From assembly GCF_000963865.1 (NCBI RefSeq), contig NZ_CP011071.1:2530001-2594000 (forward strand): a DNA stretch of 64,000 nt, read 5' to 3'. The notes under the pieces are model-generated. The model was not told the DNA's origin. It did no database searches and saw only the letters and a list, made by a program, of their open reading frames with translations. Origin of the DNA: Flagellimonas lutaonensis. GTDB lineage: Bacteria; Bacteroidota; Bacteroidia; Flavobacteriales; Flavobacteriaceae. Position numbers and translations under genes: made by a program. Below, piece after piece: positions 20,224-29,387 of this stretch; position 1 is the stretch's first letter, and the number at the start of each line of letters is the position of its first letter.

Positions 20224-22089
20224 ATGTCGAAACTTTGCCTGTCCTTTATCTGTCTGTTCCTATTTATTGGCATGCCGCTTCAAGGACAACAGAATTTAGA
20301 TAGTTTACTAACTGCCTACAAACATCTTCCAGATAATGTCGAAAAAGTACAGATAGCCAATGCCATATTTGTTGCAACTAGAAAATTAAGGCCAGAGATT
20401 GCCCTTGAATACCTTCACAAGGGCTTACTACTTTCCAAAAAAATCAATTCTTTGGACAATGAGGCCACTGCCTATAAAAACCTTGGGCTATACCATAAAA
20501 AATACTATAATCCAGATTCTGTTCCATATTATTTTGAAAAGGCGCACAACCTTTTTAATAAATTAAACGACAGAAAACAACTATTCGCCACCCTTCACGA
20601 ATGGACAAGGTTCGAAAATTTGGAAGGAAACTTTTCCAAGGCGATCGATCTTTCAGATAACTCTATTGCGCTGGCGAAACAAATGTCAAATGGAGAATTG
20701 TTAAGCGATGCCTTTATGAGGAGGGCGACTATCTATTTGGACAAGGCGGAGTACAAGAAGGCAATCGAAGAACTTTTGACATCATTAAGGATTTTGGACA
20801 CGTTAAAACAAAAGAATCCTATAAGGGAGGCCATAGCAACCGTGGGCATTGGTCGCGCTGAAATACTGCTTGAAAACTACGAATCTTCTTTAAAGCCACT
20901 ACAAACAGGATTGAAGATTTTTAAGGATAACAATCATGACAGATGGCAGGCAATTACCTATATGGAGCTTGGTTCAGCTTTTTATCATTTGAAGGAATAC
21001 GACCAATCCCTAGAAAACTATAATAAGAGCTTGGAAATAAGTGAGAGAAACAATTGGTTGGATTTTGTTGCCGCCAATAAGGGGAATATAGGCGCTGTTT
21101 ATATGGAGGGAAGAGACTATCAGAAAGCTTTGGAATATTTTTTAGAGGCTAACAAGATTTCTGCAAAAAGGGGATCTATCAACAATCAAATAATAGGTTT
21201 CAACGATATTGCATCTGCCTACTATTATTTAAAAGAATACCCGAAAGCACTAGGTTACTATACAAATGCCATCTCTTTGGCAGATTCTATAGGCTCAATT
21301 GATAATTTGGCAGATGCTTTAAAAGAAAGAGGTGACACCTATGAAAAATTGGGACTTGCAGCAAATGCGCTACACGATTTTAAAAGATTTCAAAGTCTTA
21401 GAGACTCAATCTTCAACGCAACAAAAGCCAAACAGATAGAAGAGCTCAAAACCAAATATGAAACCGAAAAAAAGGAGCAGCAGATTGCCCTACAAAAAAA
21501 TGAGATAGCCCTGTTGGAACAAGAGGCCAGAATCAACAATTTGCAGCGAATGTTGTTGGCTGGTGGTTTGGGCCTGACCCTTTTGTTCTTTGGTGTCGGC
21601 TATTATGGCATTAGGCAAAAAATGAAGCGTGACAAACTCGAAAAAGAAAAGGTCGATGCCGAATTGGCCTTTAAAAAGAAACAGCTTACCACCCACGCCT
21701 TGCACTTGGCCAAAAAAAATGAATTACTGGAAAGCTTGAAACAAAAAGCAAAAGAGCTAAAAGAAAAGGAAACTTCCAAAAACGGATATCAGCAATTGAT
21801 TAGAACCATCAACTTTAATCTTCAAGACGATAATAATTGGGAAAATTTCTCGAGATATTTCGAAGAAGTTCACAAAGACTTCAACAGCAATGTGAAAAAG
21901 AAATACCCTGAAGTGACCCCAAATGAGCTACGTCTTTTGGCACTTTTAAAGATGAACCTATCCTCAAAAGAGATTGCCAATATTCTCAATATTTCTCAGG
22001 AAGGCATTAAAAAAGCGCGTTACCGCCTTCGAAAAAAATTGGATATCACCACCGAAGACTCTCTGCAAGATTTGGTGTTGAGCCTTTAA
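20224..22089 (+). CDS. Membrane-anchored TPR protein with C-terminal LuxR-type HTH
   Basis: The 621-residue regulator has a signal peptide (LSFICLFLFIGMPLQGQQ), then tetratricopeptide repeats from about 30 to 400 (for example ITYMELGSAFYHLKEYDQSLENYNKSLEIS, written here in part), which would be periplasmic. A coiled coil (KQIEELKTKYETEKKEQQ) leads to one transmembrane helix, MLLAGGLGLTLLFFGVGYYG, followed by a second coiled coil and a cytoplasmic helix-turn-helix: TPNELRLLALLKMNLSSKEI and ISQEGIKKARYRLRKKLDI. This layout is frequent in Bacteroidota and couples an outside signal to DNA binding. Target genes are unknown; the cytolysin-like gene lies directly downstream. Confidence 0.88.
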   Translation: MSKLCLSFICLFLFIGMPLQGQQNLDSLLTAYKHLPDNVEKVQIANAIFVATRKLRPEIALEYLHKGLLLSKKINSLDNEATAYKNLGLYHKKYYNPDSVPYYFEKAHNLFNKLNDRKQLFATLHEWTRFENLEGNFSKAIDLSDNSIALAKQMSNGELLSDAFMRRATIYLDKAEYKKAIEELLTSLRILDTLKQKNPIREAIATVGIGRAEILLENYESSLKPLQTGLKIFKDNNHDRWQAITYMELGSAFYHLKEYDQSLENYNKSLEISERNNWLDFVAANKGNIGAVYMEGRDYQKALEYFLEANKISAKRGSINNQIIGFNDIASAYYYLKEYPKALGYYTNAISLADSIGSIDNLADALKERGDTYEKLGLAANALHDFKRFQSLRDSIFNATKAKQIEELKTKYETEKKEQQIALQKNEIALLEQEARINNLQRMLLAGGLGLTLLFFGVGYYGIRQKMKRDKLEKEKVDAELAFKKKQLTTHALHLAKKNELLESLKQKAKELKEKETSKNGYQQLIRTINFNLQDDNNWENFSRYFEEVHKDFNSNVKKKYPEVTPNELRLLALLKMNLSSKEIANILNISQEGIKKARYRLRKKLDITTEDSLQDLVLSL

Positions 22090-22310
22090 AAATAAAGACC
22101 TCCAGAGTGTCCGCTCTTTGTCCTCGAACTATTTTTTGGGTGTCCACCTCTTGTCCACCCTCATTTTTTTATTCCTTAAAATCAACACTTTAGGTTTGTG
22201 CTGTCATTGATTTGGCAAAATCAGTTTTGTGGTCTTGCTCGGCTAAGGGCTGCAGACCGTTACCGGGCAGGTCGCACAAAACAAAAAGTTTAACCACAAA
22301 ACAAGAAGTG

Positions 22311-24281
22311 ATGAAAACAACCAGTAAATTATCAAAGAAGATTATAATCGTGACGCTATCGATGCTGGTACTTGCCTGCAGCAAAAATGGAGATTCCATG
22401 GAAGATGATGGCACCAACCCACCCCCGGTTGGCGAGACCTTGGCTGAAATAGTGGCCAGTGGCGATGCATTTGAAAATTTTCCGCCAAACACCACGGCAA
22501 CAGAAATAGATGGTACAGAGGAAACCAAAATTGAGGATTACGACAGAAAAGAAAGTGCCGATGGGGATACCATTGAACAACGCTGGGTATGTACAGAAAA
22601 GGAAATCGATATTACCGGGGGCACACATAGTTTTCCCTTATACAACACCAATGCTTCGGTAATTTGGCCCGGCAATCTACTACAGGGTAAAACTCTCGAT
22701 AATGCCACCCCTTCAGATATTGTAGTAAAAAGAGCCGGAGGAAAAATCACCTATAATCTGGTCACAGGAAATCCACAGGCCACAGTAGAAGTGGATGTAA
22801 TCGATCAGGGTACGGTGCAGCAAGCCATGAACGATGTTATTGCCCAAAATGGTGACATCACTCCGGCCAACTTCACCTTGGACGTTGTGGCCATAAATTC
22901 CAAGGAGCAGCTTGCACTTGAAATGGGCTTAAAAGTCTCAACTTTGGCCTCTAAGGTCAGTGGTAGTTTTTCATTGAATACAAGTTCTGAGGTAAGTAGC
23001 GTTCTGGTGAAATTGACACAGGCATATTATACCATGAGTTATGTTAAGCCTACGAGCCTAGATGAAGTTTTTGACCCTGAGGTGACCCCCGAACAACTGG
23101 CAAGATTTATCCAACCTGATAACCCGGCCACCTTTATTTCATCGGTTACCTATGGAAGAATATTTTATATGCTTTATGAATCGACCGCATCTGCCGAAGA
23201 CATGGAAGCAGCCCTCAAAGCGTCGTATAGCGCGGTTGCTGGAAAGGTGAGTGGCAACGTTAATATCGAATCATTGCGCGAGTACAACAACTTATCGGTA
23301 AAGGTGATTGCCTATGGCGGTGATACCGAAGGAACCTTAAATGCAGTCGGTGCCACGTTTGGTGGTGATGATGCCGTCGATAACCTTAAAGACATAGTCA
23401 ATCGCTTGGCAGAGTCAAGTGATATTGCAGGAGGTCTGCCTTTGTCGTATGTGGTCAACAGTCTAGAAGACCCAAGTCAAGTGGTAAGCACCAATTTAGC
23501 AACCAGATATACCGTAAAGAGTTGTGAACTAAGGGGAGTTTTGCCTCCACAAACCTACAAATCACTAGTAGATCTCTATGCTGATGATGAAGATGGCGGT
23601 GGTATAGGTGCCATGGTTCAGGTCTCAAAAAGCAATATTTTGGTGTTCAATAAAATGGGCGACAAATACGCCTGGTATAACGGTGCTACTGGATCGGTAA
23701 AGGGTATTTTTGGGATTAAAGATGAAAATTCACCTTTAGGAGTAGTACCCTTTGACAGAATTGGTTCAGCCACCCAATTATCCGATACAAGAATTTACTT
23801 TTTTGACGACACTGGCTTAAGTGCGTTAAGGTTTAGCTACGACAAAGGGGATCCAGCGTTAGGAACTAGCGGTGATGCACCTACCATGCCCATTGGCACC
23901 TTTATAGATACAAAAGAGTCACCATTTGAAGTGATAACAGGATTTGGAGACAATGGAAATTTTCCGTTTGTGAATAGTGGCTTTGAAGCAGGTGTACGGG
24001 TAGGCTCAGTAACCATGGCCTTTTTCGGCAAACCTGGCGATGAATATGCACTCTACAACACCTCTAATGGCTCATGGCAAAGTCCGTTGGATTCAGAAAC
24101 ATGGTTTAACAACCAACCAAATGCAAGCGGAACATTGTTTGAAAGAGTGGGGGCAGCTGCATTCATAGAGTTTTCTGACAGCACTGGCAGGTGGTTAATG
24201 GTCAATGAAGAAGGCGATGAAGTCATGGAATACCAGAGCACACCAGTAAGAACTTTTGACGGCCCTTGGGTAATCAATTAA
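22311..24281 (+). CDS. Cholesterol-dependent-cytolysin-like (thiol-activated cytolysin family) lipoprotein
   Basis: The 656-residue protein starts at MKTTSKLSKK; 33 upstream residues in the longer frame do not look like a signal. The lipobox is MLVLACSKNG. The segment NTNASVIWPGNLLQGKTLDN is the thiol-cytolysin start-of-core motif, and MDCD-like beta-sheet and helix-cluster segments (AINSKEQLALEMGLKVS; YYTMSYVKPTSLDEVF; SVTYGRIFYMLYESTAS; AYGGDTEGTLNAVG) follow in family order up to about residue 430. The tryptophan-rich undecapeptide of true cytolysins is absent. Instead, the C-terminal 220 residues hold two related units with DKYAWYNG / DEYALYNT and FDRIGSATQLSD / FERVGAAAFIEFSD. It is probably a two-component CDC-like pore former or a surface-attached relative; target is unknown. 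Confidence 0.82.
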   Translation: MKTTSKLSKKIIIVTLSMLVLACSKNGDSMEDDGTNPPPVGETLAEIVASGDAFENFPPNTTATEIDGTEETKIEDYDRKESADGDTIEQRWVCTEKEIDITGGTHSFPLYNTNASVIWPGNLLQGKTLDNATPSDIVVKRAGGKITYNLVTGNPQATVEVDVIDQGTVQQAMNDVIAQNGDITPANFTLDVVAINSKEQLALEMGLKVSTLASKVSGSFSLNTSSEVSSVLVKLTQAYYTMSYVKPTSLDEVFDPEVTPEQLARFIQPDNPATFISSVTYGRIFYMLYESTASAEDMEAALKASYSAVAGKVSGNVNIESLREYNNLSVKVIAYGGDTEGTLNAVGATFGGDDAVDNLKDIVNRLAESSDIAGGLPLSYVVNSLEDPSQVVSTNLATRYTVKSCELRGVLPPQTYKSLVDLYADDEDGGGIGAMVQVSKSNILVFNKMGDKYAWYNGATGSVKGIFGIKDENSPLGVVPFDRIGSATQLSDTRIYFFDDTGLSALRFSYDKGDPALGTSGDAPTMPIGTFIDTKESPFEVITGFGDNGNFPFVNSGFEAGVRVGSVTMAFFGKPGDEYALYNTSNGSWQSPLDSETWFNNQPNASGTLFERVGAAAFIEFSDSTGRWLMVNEEGDEVMEYQSTPVRTFDGPWVIN

Positions 24282-24307
24282 GTTGAATTTGAGTTAGTTT
24301 AAAAAGC

Positions 24308-24340
24308 GAAAGTCCGGGAACCACCCCGGACTTTCTGTTT
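24308..24340 (+). terminator. Strong terminator after the cytolysin-like gene
   Basis: GAAAGTCCGGG and CCCGGACTTTC form a perfect 11-bp stem with an AACCAC loop, followed by TGTTT. It ends 60 bp after the stop codon. Confidence 0.85.
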
Positions 24341-24501
24341 GCAATAAAATCAAAACCAACCTAAACACATGAATTAACTAACTCAATTTAAAAAGGTCGT
24401 TAAAACCTTTTTCATAGCAATTTGTACTTATAACAACCCAAAAACAAAATACCCTACCTCATTTTTAATTTTTATTTTTAATATGTGAAAAACTAGGGGA
24501 T

Positions 24502-25047
24502 ATGGCCAACTCATTTTTCAGCGAACTGCGCACCGAACTCATGCACGGGGCCACCCAAAAAGGGCATCCGTTTCGGTATTTCACCTTGGGCACGGTGGGT
24601 CTTGACAAGGTGCCGCGGTTGCGCACCATTGTATTACGGGCGGTCGACGAAGAATTGACCTTGACATTTTATACCGATGCCCGCTCAAAAAAACTCATCC
24701 ACCTTAAAGAGAACAATCGCGCAAGTGCCTTGTTTTACCATAATGAAAAACTGATGCAGCTACGGGTCGAGGGGACCGCCCATATGGAAACTGATGCAGA
24801 AAAAGTAAAAGCACTCTGGACAACGGTGACCCCAAACGCCAGAAAAGACTACACCACACAGGGGGCGCCCGGCAGTTCTTTAAAGACACCTGATTCTTTA
24901 GAGTACCTGAAAGACCAAAACCACTTTTGTGTGGTACATTTCAGGCCCGCAAAAATCGAATACCTGAGACTACAGCACCCCAACCATATTCGGGTACAGT
25001 TTTCAAAGAATGACCAAGGGTGGGAAAGTGAGTTTTTGGTGCCTTGA
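24502..25047 (+). CDS. Pyridoxamine 5'-phosphate oxidase-family flavoprotein
   Basis: The 181-residue protein has the split-barrel FMN-binding fold: FRYFTLGTVGLDKVPRLRTIVLRAVD near the N-terminus, LTFYTDARSKKLIHLKENNRASALFYH (FMN phosphate and ribityl contacts) and LRVEGTAHM. Compared with PdxH it lacks the canonical C-terminal substrate-binding ending; the last part reads NHIRVQFSKNDQGWESEFLVP. It fits the Alr4036-like or general PNPOx group of flavin-dependent oxidoreductases, and the substrate is not determinable. It stands alone and converges on bshC with 21 bp between stops. Confidence 0.82.
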   Translation: MANSFFSELRTELMHGATQKGHPFRYFTLGTVGLDKVPRLRTIVLRAVDEELTLTFYTDARSKKLIHLKENNRASALFYHNEKLMQLRVEGTAHMETDAEKVKALWTTVTPNARKDYTTQGAPGSSLKTPDSLEYLKDQNHFCVVHFRPAKIEYLRLQHPNHIRVQFSKNDQGWESEFLVP

Positions 25048-25068
25048 TCATGGGTATGGCCTGCCAAC

Positions 25069-26670
25069 TTACAGTTTGATTACCAGAAACTCCTGCTTTA
25101 AAGGGTCCAAAGCGTCGAACAAGTGATGTTTCAGCTGTTGCCCGTACTCTAAATATAGTTCAGAAAAGTTCAATTGCCGCTCTTGCAACGATTGGTTCGG
25201 AAAAAGTTGGTTCTGTAAATCGGTCAGCCGAACGACATGGTCTTTCAATTTTCTTTTCTGGGCCTTTAAAAGCCGTTTTTCAAGTTTGTCCAACCCCTTT
25301 TTCTGTTTGGCCTCTTGTGCCTTTACCGCCCCCAAAAACGATTTATCGGTCTGTTCGGCCAACCGGTATAGCTGTTCAAACTGCTCTTCCAACACTTTCT
25401 TTTGGGGTGAAAAATCAATGTCGATATTGGAAATCTGCCTAATTTTTTTGTTGATGAGCTGATTCTGCCTTAAAAACAGGTCTTGGATGCTTAGATTAAG
25501 CTTTTTTACCTTATCTGCTTGCTTCCGGCTTATGACAAGGGCCGAATTGCGCAGCAACAACATCGGAAAGACAACGCCCACCGCTTCAAAATAGCTTTTG
25601 AGTTCAAGCCAATAGGCCAACTCGCCTCCCCCACCGATATAACAGAGATTGGGCAACACCACTTCTTGATATAGGGGCCTTGCGATCACATTGGGCGAAA
25701 AGCGCTCTGGGTGGGCCTCCAACTCTTTCTCCAGTTCAGCAGCTGAAAATTCAAAATCGGTATCGTTTACAAAATAGCTTCCGTTCTTTTCAACAATGCG
25801 TTCACGCAGCCCGTCGGTCAAATAGAAATAATTGATTTCCCTTGGGTTGACCTGAATGGTATAGTCCGCTGACGTGCCTGTAAGTGCTTCTATTGTCTCG
25901 CCCACTTTTTGGTGCGGAAGCTTTTCAAAAACATCCTTTTTGACATAGGGTATCAGCAAGCGCTTTAAATCGGCATCATCGCCATCGACCGCTACAAGGC
26001 CTTCGTCACCAAAAAGGGCATTGGCCAAAAAACGTGTGGCCCCGGCCAGCGTGCTGTGCTGCAAATAGGCTTTTTCAAATAACAGCCTTAGTTCATTTGC
26101 ATGGGGCGTACTGCCCAAAACAGCCGAAAAAACCTCAAACACTTCATGCAACCCCTCGTTTGGTAGTCGGCCAACTGCCCCTTTTGCATCGAAGTTCCAT
26201 TGTATTTTTTTGCCGTTGAAGTTGAAGTAATTGATTTCATCAAAATCGTGGTCTTCAGTGGCCATCCAATAAATCGGCACAAAATTGTATTTCGGATATG
26301 ACTCTTTGAGTCGCTTCGTCAAATTGATCGTTGAAACAATCTTGTACAAAAAATAAAGGGGCCCCGTAAACAAGTTCAACTGGTGGCCCGTGACCACGGT
26401 AAAAGTATTTTCGTGCTTTAACGAGTCGATGGCCGCCGCTGTGGCCTCTGACATGGAAACGGCACCATACTGTCGTTTTAGGCTTTGTACGAGTACCGTA
26501 CGATTTTCTTGGGGAAAAGAGATCTGCTTTTCCGTTATCTGTGCGCCAAAGTTTTCGAGGTGGGGAAATCTGCCGTAGAACGGTTGCAATTCCTTTTTTT
26601 CATCCAAATAGTCGCATATCAGCGAAGAAAAATATCCGGTTTCACGAAAAGGCAGACAGTCAACTTCCAT
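25069..26670 (-). CDS. bshC: Bacillithiol biosynthesis cysteine-adding enzyme BshC
   Basis: The 533-residue protein adds cysteine to glucosaminyl-malate, the last step of bacillithiol synthesis. Family marks are RTVLVQSLKRQYG near the N-terminus, VVTGHQLNLFTGPLYFLYKIVSTINL (nucleotide-binding-like loop), PIYWMATEDHDFDEINYF, FLANALFGDEGLVAVDGDDADLKRL and NLCYIGGGGELAYWLELKSYFE, followed by the long coiled-coil insertion with KKVLEEQFEQLYRLAEQ. Length is standard. The other bsh genes are not in the window. A divergent M14 peptidase gene lies upstream. Confidence 0.95.
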   Translation of the reverse strand: MEVDCLPFRETGYFSSLICDYLDEKKELQPFYGRFPHLENFGAQITEKQISFPQENRTVLVQSLKRQYGAVSMSEATAAAIDSLKHENTFTVVTGHQLNLFTGPLYFLYKIVSTINLTKRLKESYPKYNFVPIYWMATEDHDFDEINYFNFNGKKIQWNFDAKGAVGRLPNEGLHEVFEVFSAVLGSTPHANELRLLFEKAYLQHSTLAGATRFLANALFGDEGLVAVDGDDADLKRLLIPYVKKDVFEKLPHQKVGETIEALTGTSADYTIQVNPREINYFYLTDGLRERIVEKNGSYFVNDTDFEFSAAELEKELEAHPERFSPNVIARPLYQEVVLPNLCYIGGGGELAYWLELKSYFEAVGVVFPMLLLRNSALVISRKQADKVKKLNLSIQDLFLRQNQLINKKIRQISNIDIDFSPQKKVLEEQFEQLYRLAEQTDKSFLGAVKAQEAKQKKGLDKLEKRLLKAQKRKLKDHVVRLTDLQNQLFPNQSLQERQLNFSELYLEYGQQLKHHLFDALDPLKQEFLVIKL

Positions 26671-26793
26671 AGAAACGTTAAAAACGGCCCTAAAGATACA
26701 TTACATCTTCGAGCGTAATCCTAAAAAATCGTTAATTGCCCAAATACAAAGCGGTGTACATCGAAAAACAAGGCGCAATAACCAATTTATTGC

Positions 26794-26801
26794 TAGATTT
26801 G
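26794..26801 (+). promoter_or_regulatory. TAnnTTTG -7 element before the M14 peptidase gene
   Basis: TAGATTTG matches the Bacteroidota -7 consensus exactly and lies 21 bp before the ATG at 26823. No clear TTG -33 element sits at the expected distance. Confidence 0.4.
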
Positions 26802-26822
26802 ATTTCAAACAAACCAAAATTT

Positions 26823-29273
26823 ATGAACCGATTTTTATTCTCCCTCCTAATCATTTTTCCCTTTGTGGTAATAGGCCAACAGTTGAAGTCGCCCTCTGCT
26901 TTTTTGGGCTATGAACTGGGCACCCAATTTTCGCGCCATCACGAAGTGGTCGATTATTTTAAGCATGTGGCCCAAGCGGCCCCAAACAGGGTAAAATTGG
27001 TTCAATATGGTATGACCAACGAACGCAGGCCCTTGATCTTGGCCTACGTATCCTCGGCTGAAAACATTGCCAACCTAGAGAGCATTCGGCAAGAGCATTT
27101 GAAGTCTACCACGGGAGAGGGCAACCAAACCAAGGCCATCGTATGGTTGAGCTATAATGTACATGGCAACGAAAGTGTCAGCACTGAGGCATCGATGAAG
27201 ACGATCTACGAACTGTTGACAAATAAAAGCGATTATCTAGAGAACACCGTGGTCATCATGGACCCCTGTATCAATCCTGATGGTCGCGACCGTTACAGCA
27301 ACTGGTACAACCAATACAAGAACACCCCTCACCAGGTCGACCCCAATAGCAAAGAACACCACGAAGGCTGGTGGAGCGGACGTAGCAACCATTATATGTT
27401 CGATTTGAACCGTGATTGGGCATGGTTGACACAGGTCGAGAGCCAACAGCGGCTTAAGGTCTACAACCAATGGCTACCCCATGTACACGTAGATTTTCAC
27501 GAGCAAGGGGTCGACAGTCCGTATTATTTTGCCCCGGCGGCAGAACCCTACCATGAAGTGATTACCAGTTTTCAACGCACGTTTCAAGAGACCATCGGCA
27601 AAAACCATGCAAAGTATTTTGATGCCAATGGCTGGTTTTACTTTACCAAAGAGGTCTTTGATCTGTTCTACCCAAGCTATGGCGACACCTACCCCATGTA
27701 CAATGGGGCCATTGGCATGACCTATGAACAGGGCGGTAGTGGCAGGGCCGGTTTGGGCATCATAACCAGTATTGGCGATACGCTGACCTTGAAAGACCGA
27801 ATTGCCCACCACTTTACCACAGGCCTTTCAACCATTGAGGTGGCCGTAAACAATGCCGACAAACTCAATGAAGAATTCAAAAAATTCTACAAAAATCGAA
27901 ACTTCAAATACAAAAGCTATGTGCTGAACGGCAATGAAGACCACATTGCCGCTTTGGAAAACCTACTCGAAAAACACGGAATTTCGTACGGAAGGGCCAA
28001 TACGGGCACTGTCAAAGGCTTTAGATATAAAACAGGCACTTCAGGAAGCCTAAAAACCTCAGACAACTCTTTGGTGGTATCGACCAATCAGCCCAAGGGC
28101 ACCTTGGTAAAAGTACTTTTCGAGCCCGATGCGAAATTGAGCGATTCGCTTACGTATGACATCACAGCCTGGTCATTGCCCTACGCCTATGGCCTTGATG
28201 CCGTGGCATCGACCGCCATGGTGCCAGCTGCCGATGTGGGCAGTGTCAAGTCAGGGCCAGCGGTCGCAAAAGATGCCTATGCCTATATCACGGATTGGAA
28301 CAGTTTGGAAGATGCCCGTTTCTTGGCCGATTTGCTCAAAAAGGGAATCCGGGTGAGAACATCGCACCATCCCTTTACCATCGAAGGAACATCATTTGAA
28401 AGGGGAAGTCTGATCATTACCAAGGGCGACAACCCTGAAGAAAAAAAGTGGTCGACGTTGCTTGAAATTCTTAAGAACTATCCCCATAAAACGATTACCG
28501 CCACCAATACGGGATTTGTAGATGCCGGCAAAGATTTTGGCTCGGGCTACGTTCAAATGATCAAACCGCCAAAAATTGCCGTATTGGCAGGGGAGCCCAC
28601 CTCTACCCTACGGTTTGGTGAAGTCTGGCATTTCTTTGAGCAGCAGTTGCACTATCCGTTAACGGTTATTGATGCCGAGTATTTTGACCGGGTAGACCTA
28701 GATAAATACGATGTCTTGGTACTGCCAGATGGTTATGGCTACAGCAGTTTTCTGAATGAAAAGCGTTTGAAAAATGTGAAGTCGTGGGTGGCCAATGGTG
28801 GAAGATTGGTCGCCATGGGGGGCTCTATTCGCTCACTTGATGGTGAGAACGGCTTTGGCATCGAGAGACGAAAAGCAGAAAATGACACCACCGCCACCGA
28901 CCCCGAGCCCCATGGCAACATACAGCGAGAACGTATGAAAGATGCCATTACTGGAGCCATCTTCAAGGTTAAGGTAGACAATACCCACCCCCTGGGCTAT
29001 GGCTACGGCCCCGAATATTACACCCTAAAATTGGGCAATGCGGCTTACGACTACCTTAAAAATGGCACGGTGGCCTATCTGCAAAACAAAACGGCACCGG
29101 TTGCTGGCTTTGCCGGTAGTGAGGCCCAAAAGAAAATTGAAAGAACCCTGATCTTTGGAAGCGAATACCATGGTAACGGACAAGTAGTTTATATGGTCGA
29201 CAATCCACTTTTTAGGGGGTTTTGGGAGAATGGCAAATTGTTTTTCGCCAATGCTCTTTTTATGGTCGATTGA
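26823..29273 (+). CDS. Secreted M14-family zinc carboxypeptidase
   Basis: The 816-residue protein starts at MNRFLFSLLIIFPFVVIGQQ, a clean signal peptide; 29 upstream residues of the longer frame are dropped. The N-terminal half is a peptidase M14 domain: WLSYNVHGNESVSTEASMKT supplies the HxxE zinc ligands, MDPCINPDGRDRYSNWYN the substrate arginine region, and HVHVDFHEQGVDSPYYF the third ligand. The catalytic Glu region is near AIGMTYEQGGSGRAGLG. The C-terminal part contains a class I glutamine-amidotransferase-like fold (KYDVLVLPDGYGYSSFLNEKRLK; GGRLVAMGGSIRSL) common to these long flavobacterial M14 enzymes. It probably degrades peptides or peptidoglycan outside the cytoplasm. Confidence 0.9.
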   Translation: MNRFLFSLLIIFPFVVIGQQLKSPSAFLGYELGTQFSRHHEVVDYFKHVAQAAPNRVKLVQYGMTNERRPLILAYVSSAENIANLESIRQEHLKSTTGEGNQTKAIVWLSYNVHGNESVSTEASMKTIYELLTNKSDYLENTVVIMDPCINPDGRDRYSNWYNQYKNTPHQVDPNSKEHHEGWWSGRSNHYMFDLNRDWAWLTQVESQQRLKVYNQWLPHVHVDFHEQGVDSPYYFAPAAEPYHEVITSFQRTFQETIGKNHAKYFDANGWFYFTKEVFDLFYPSYGDTYPMYNGAIGMTYEQGGSGRAGLGIITSIGDTLTLKDRIAHHFTTGLSTIEVAVNNADKLNEEFKKFYKNRNFKYKSYVLNGNEDHIAALENLLEKHGISYGRANTGTVKGFRYKTGTSGSLKTSDNSLVVSTNQPKGTLVKVLFEPDAKLSDSLTYDITAWSLPYAYGLDAVASTAMVPAADVGSVKSGPAVAKDAYAYITDWNSLEDARFLADLLKKGIRVRTSHHPFTIEGTSFERGSLIITKGDNPEEKKWSTLLEILKNYPHKTITATNTGFVDAGKDFGSGYVQMIKPPKIAVLAGEPTSTLRFGEVWHFFEQQLHYPLTVIDAEYFDRVDLDKYDVLVLPDGYGYSSFLNEKRLKNVKSWVANGGRLVAMGGSIRSLDGENGFGIERRKAENDTTATDPEPHGNIQRERMKDAITGAIFKVKVDNTHPLGYGYGPEYYTLKLGNAAYDYLKNGTVAYLQNKTAPVAGFAGSEAQKKIERTLIFGSEYHGNGQVVYMVDNPLFRGFWENGKLFFANALFMVD

Positions 29274-29387
29274 ACCTATGGCAATCCCCAGTGCGCTGCC
29301 CCAACAAACTAAATCGGGTGCATCTCCCTATAGAAAGAGACACACTACAACAGAGTAACGATATCTTTGAATAAGTAAGTTCACCAC

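Noticed and set aside
22212-22310. 33-codon extension of the cytolysin-like gene
   Set aside because: It lacks signal-peptide character and a lipoprotein signal follows at the ATG at 22311.
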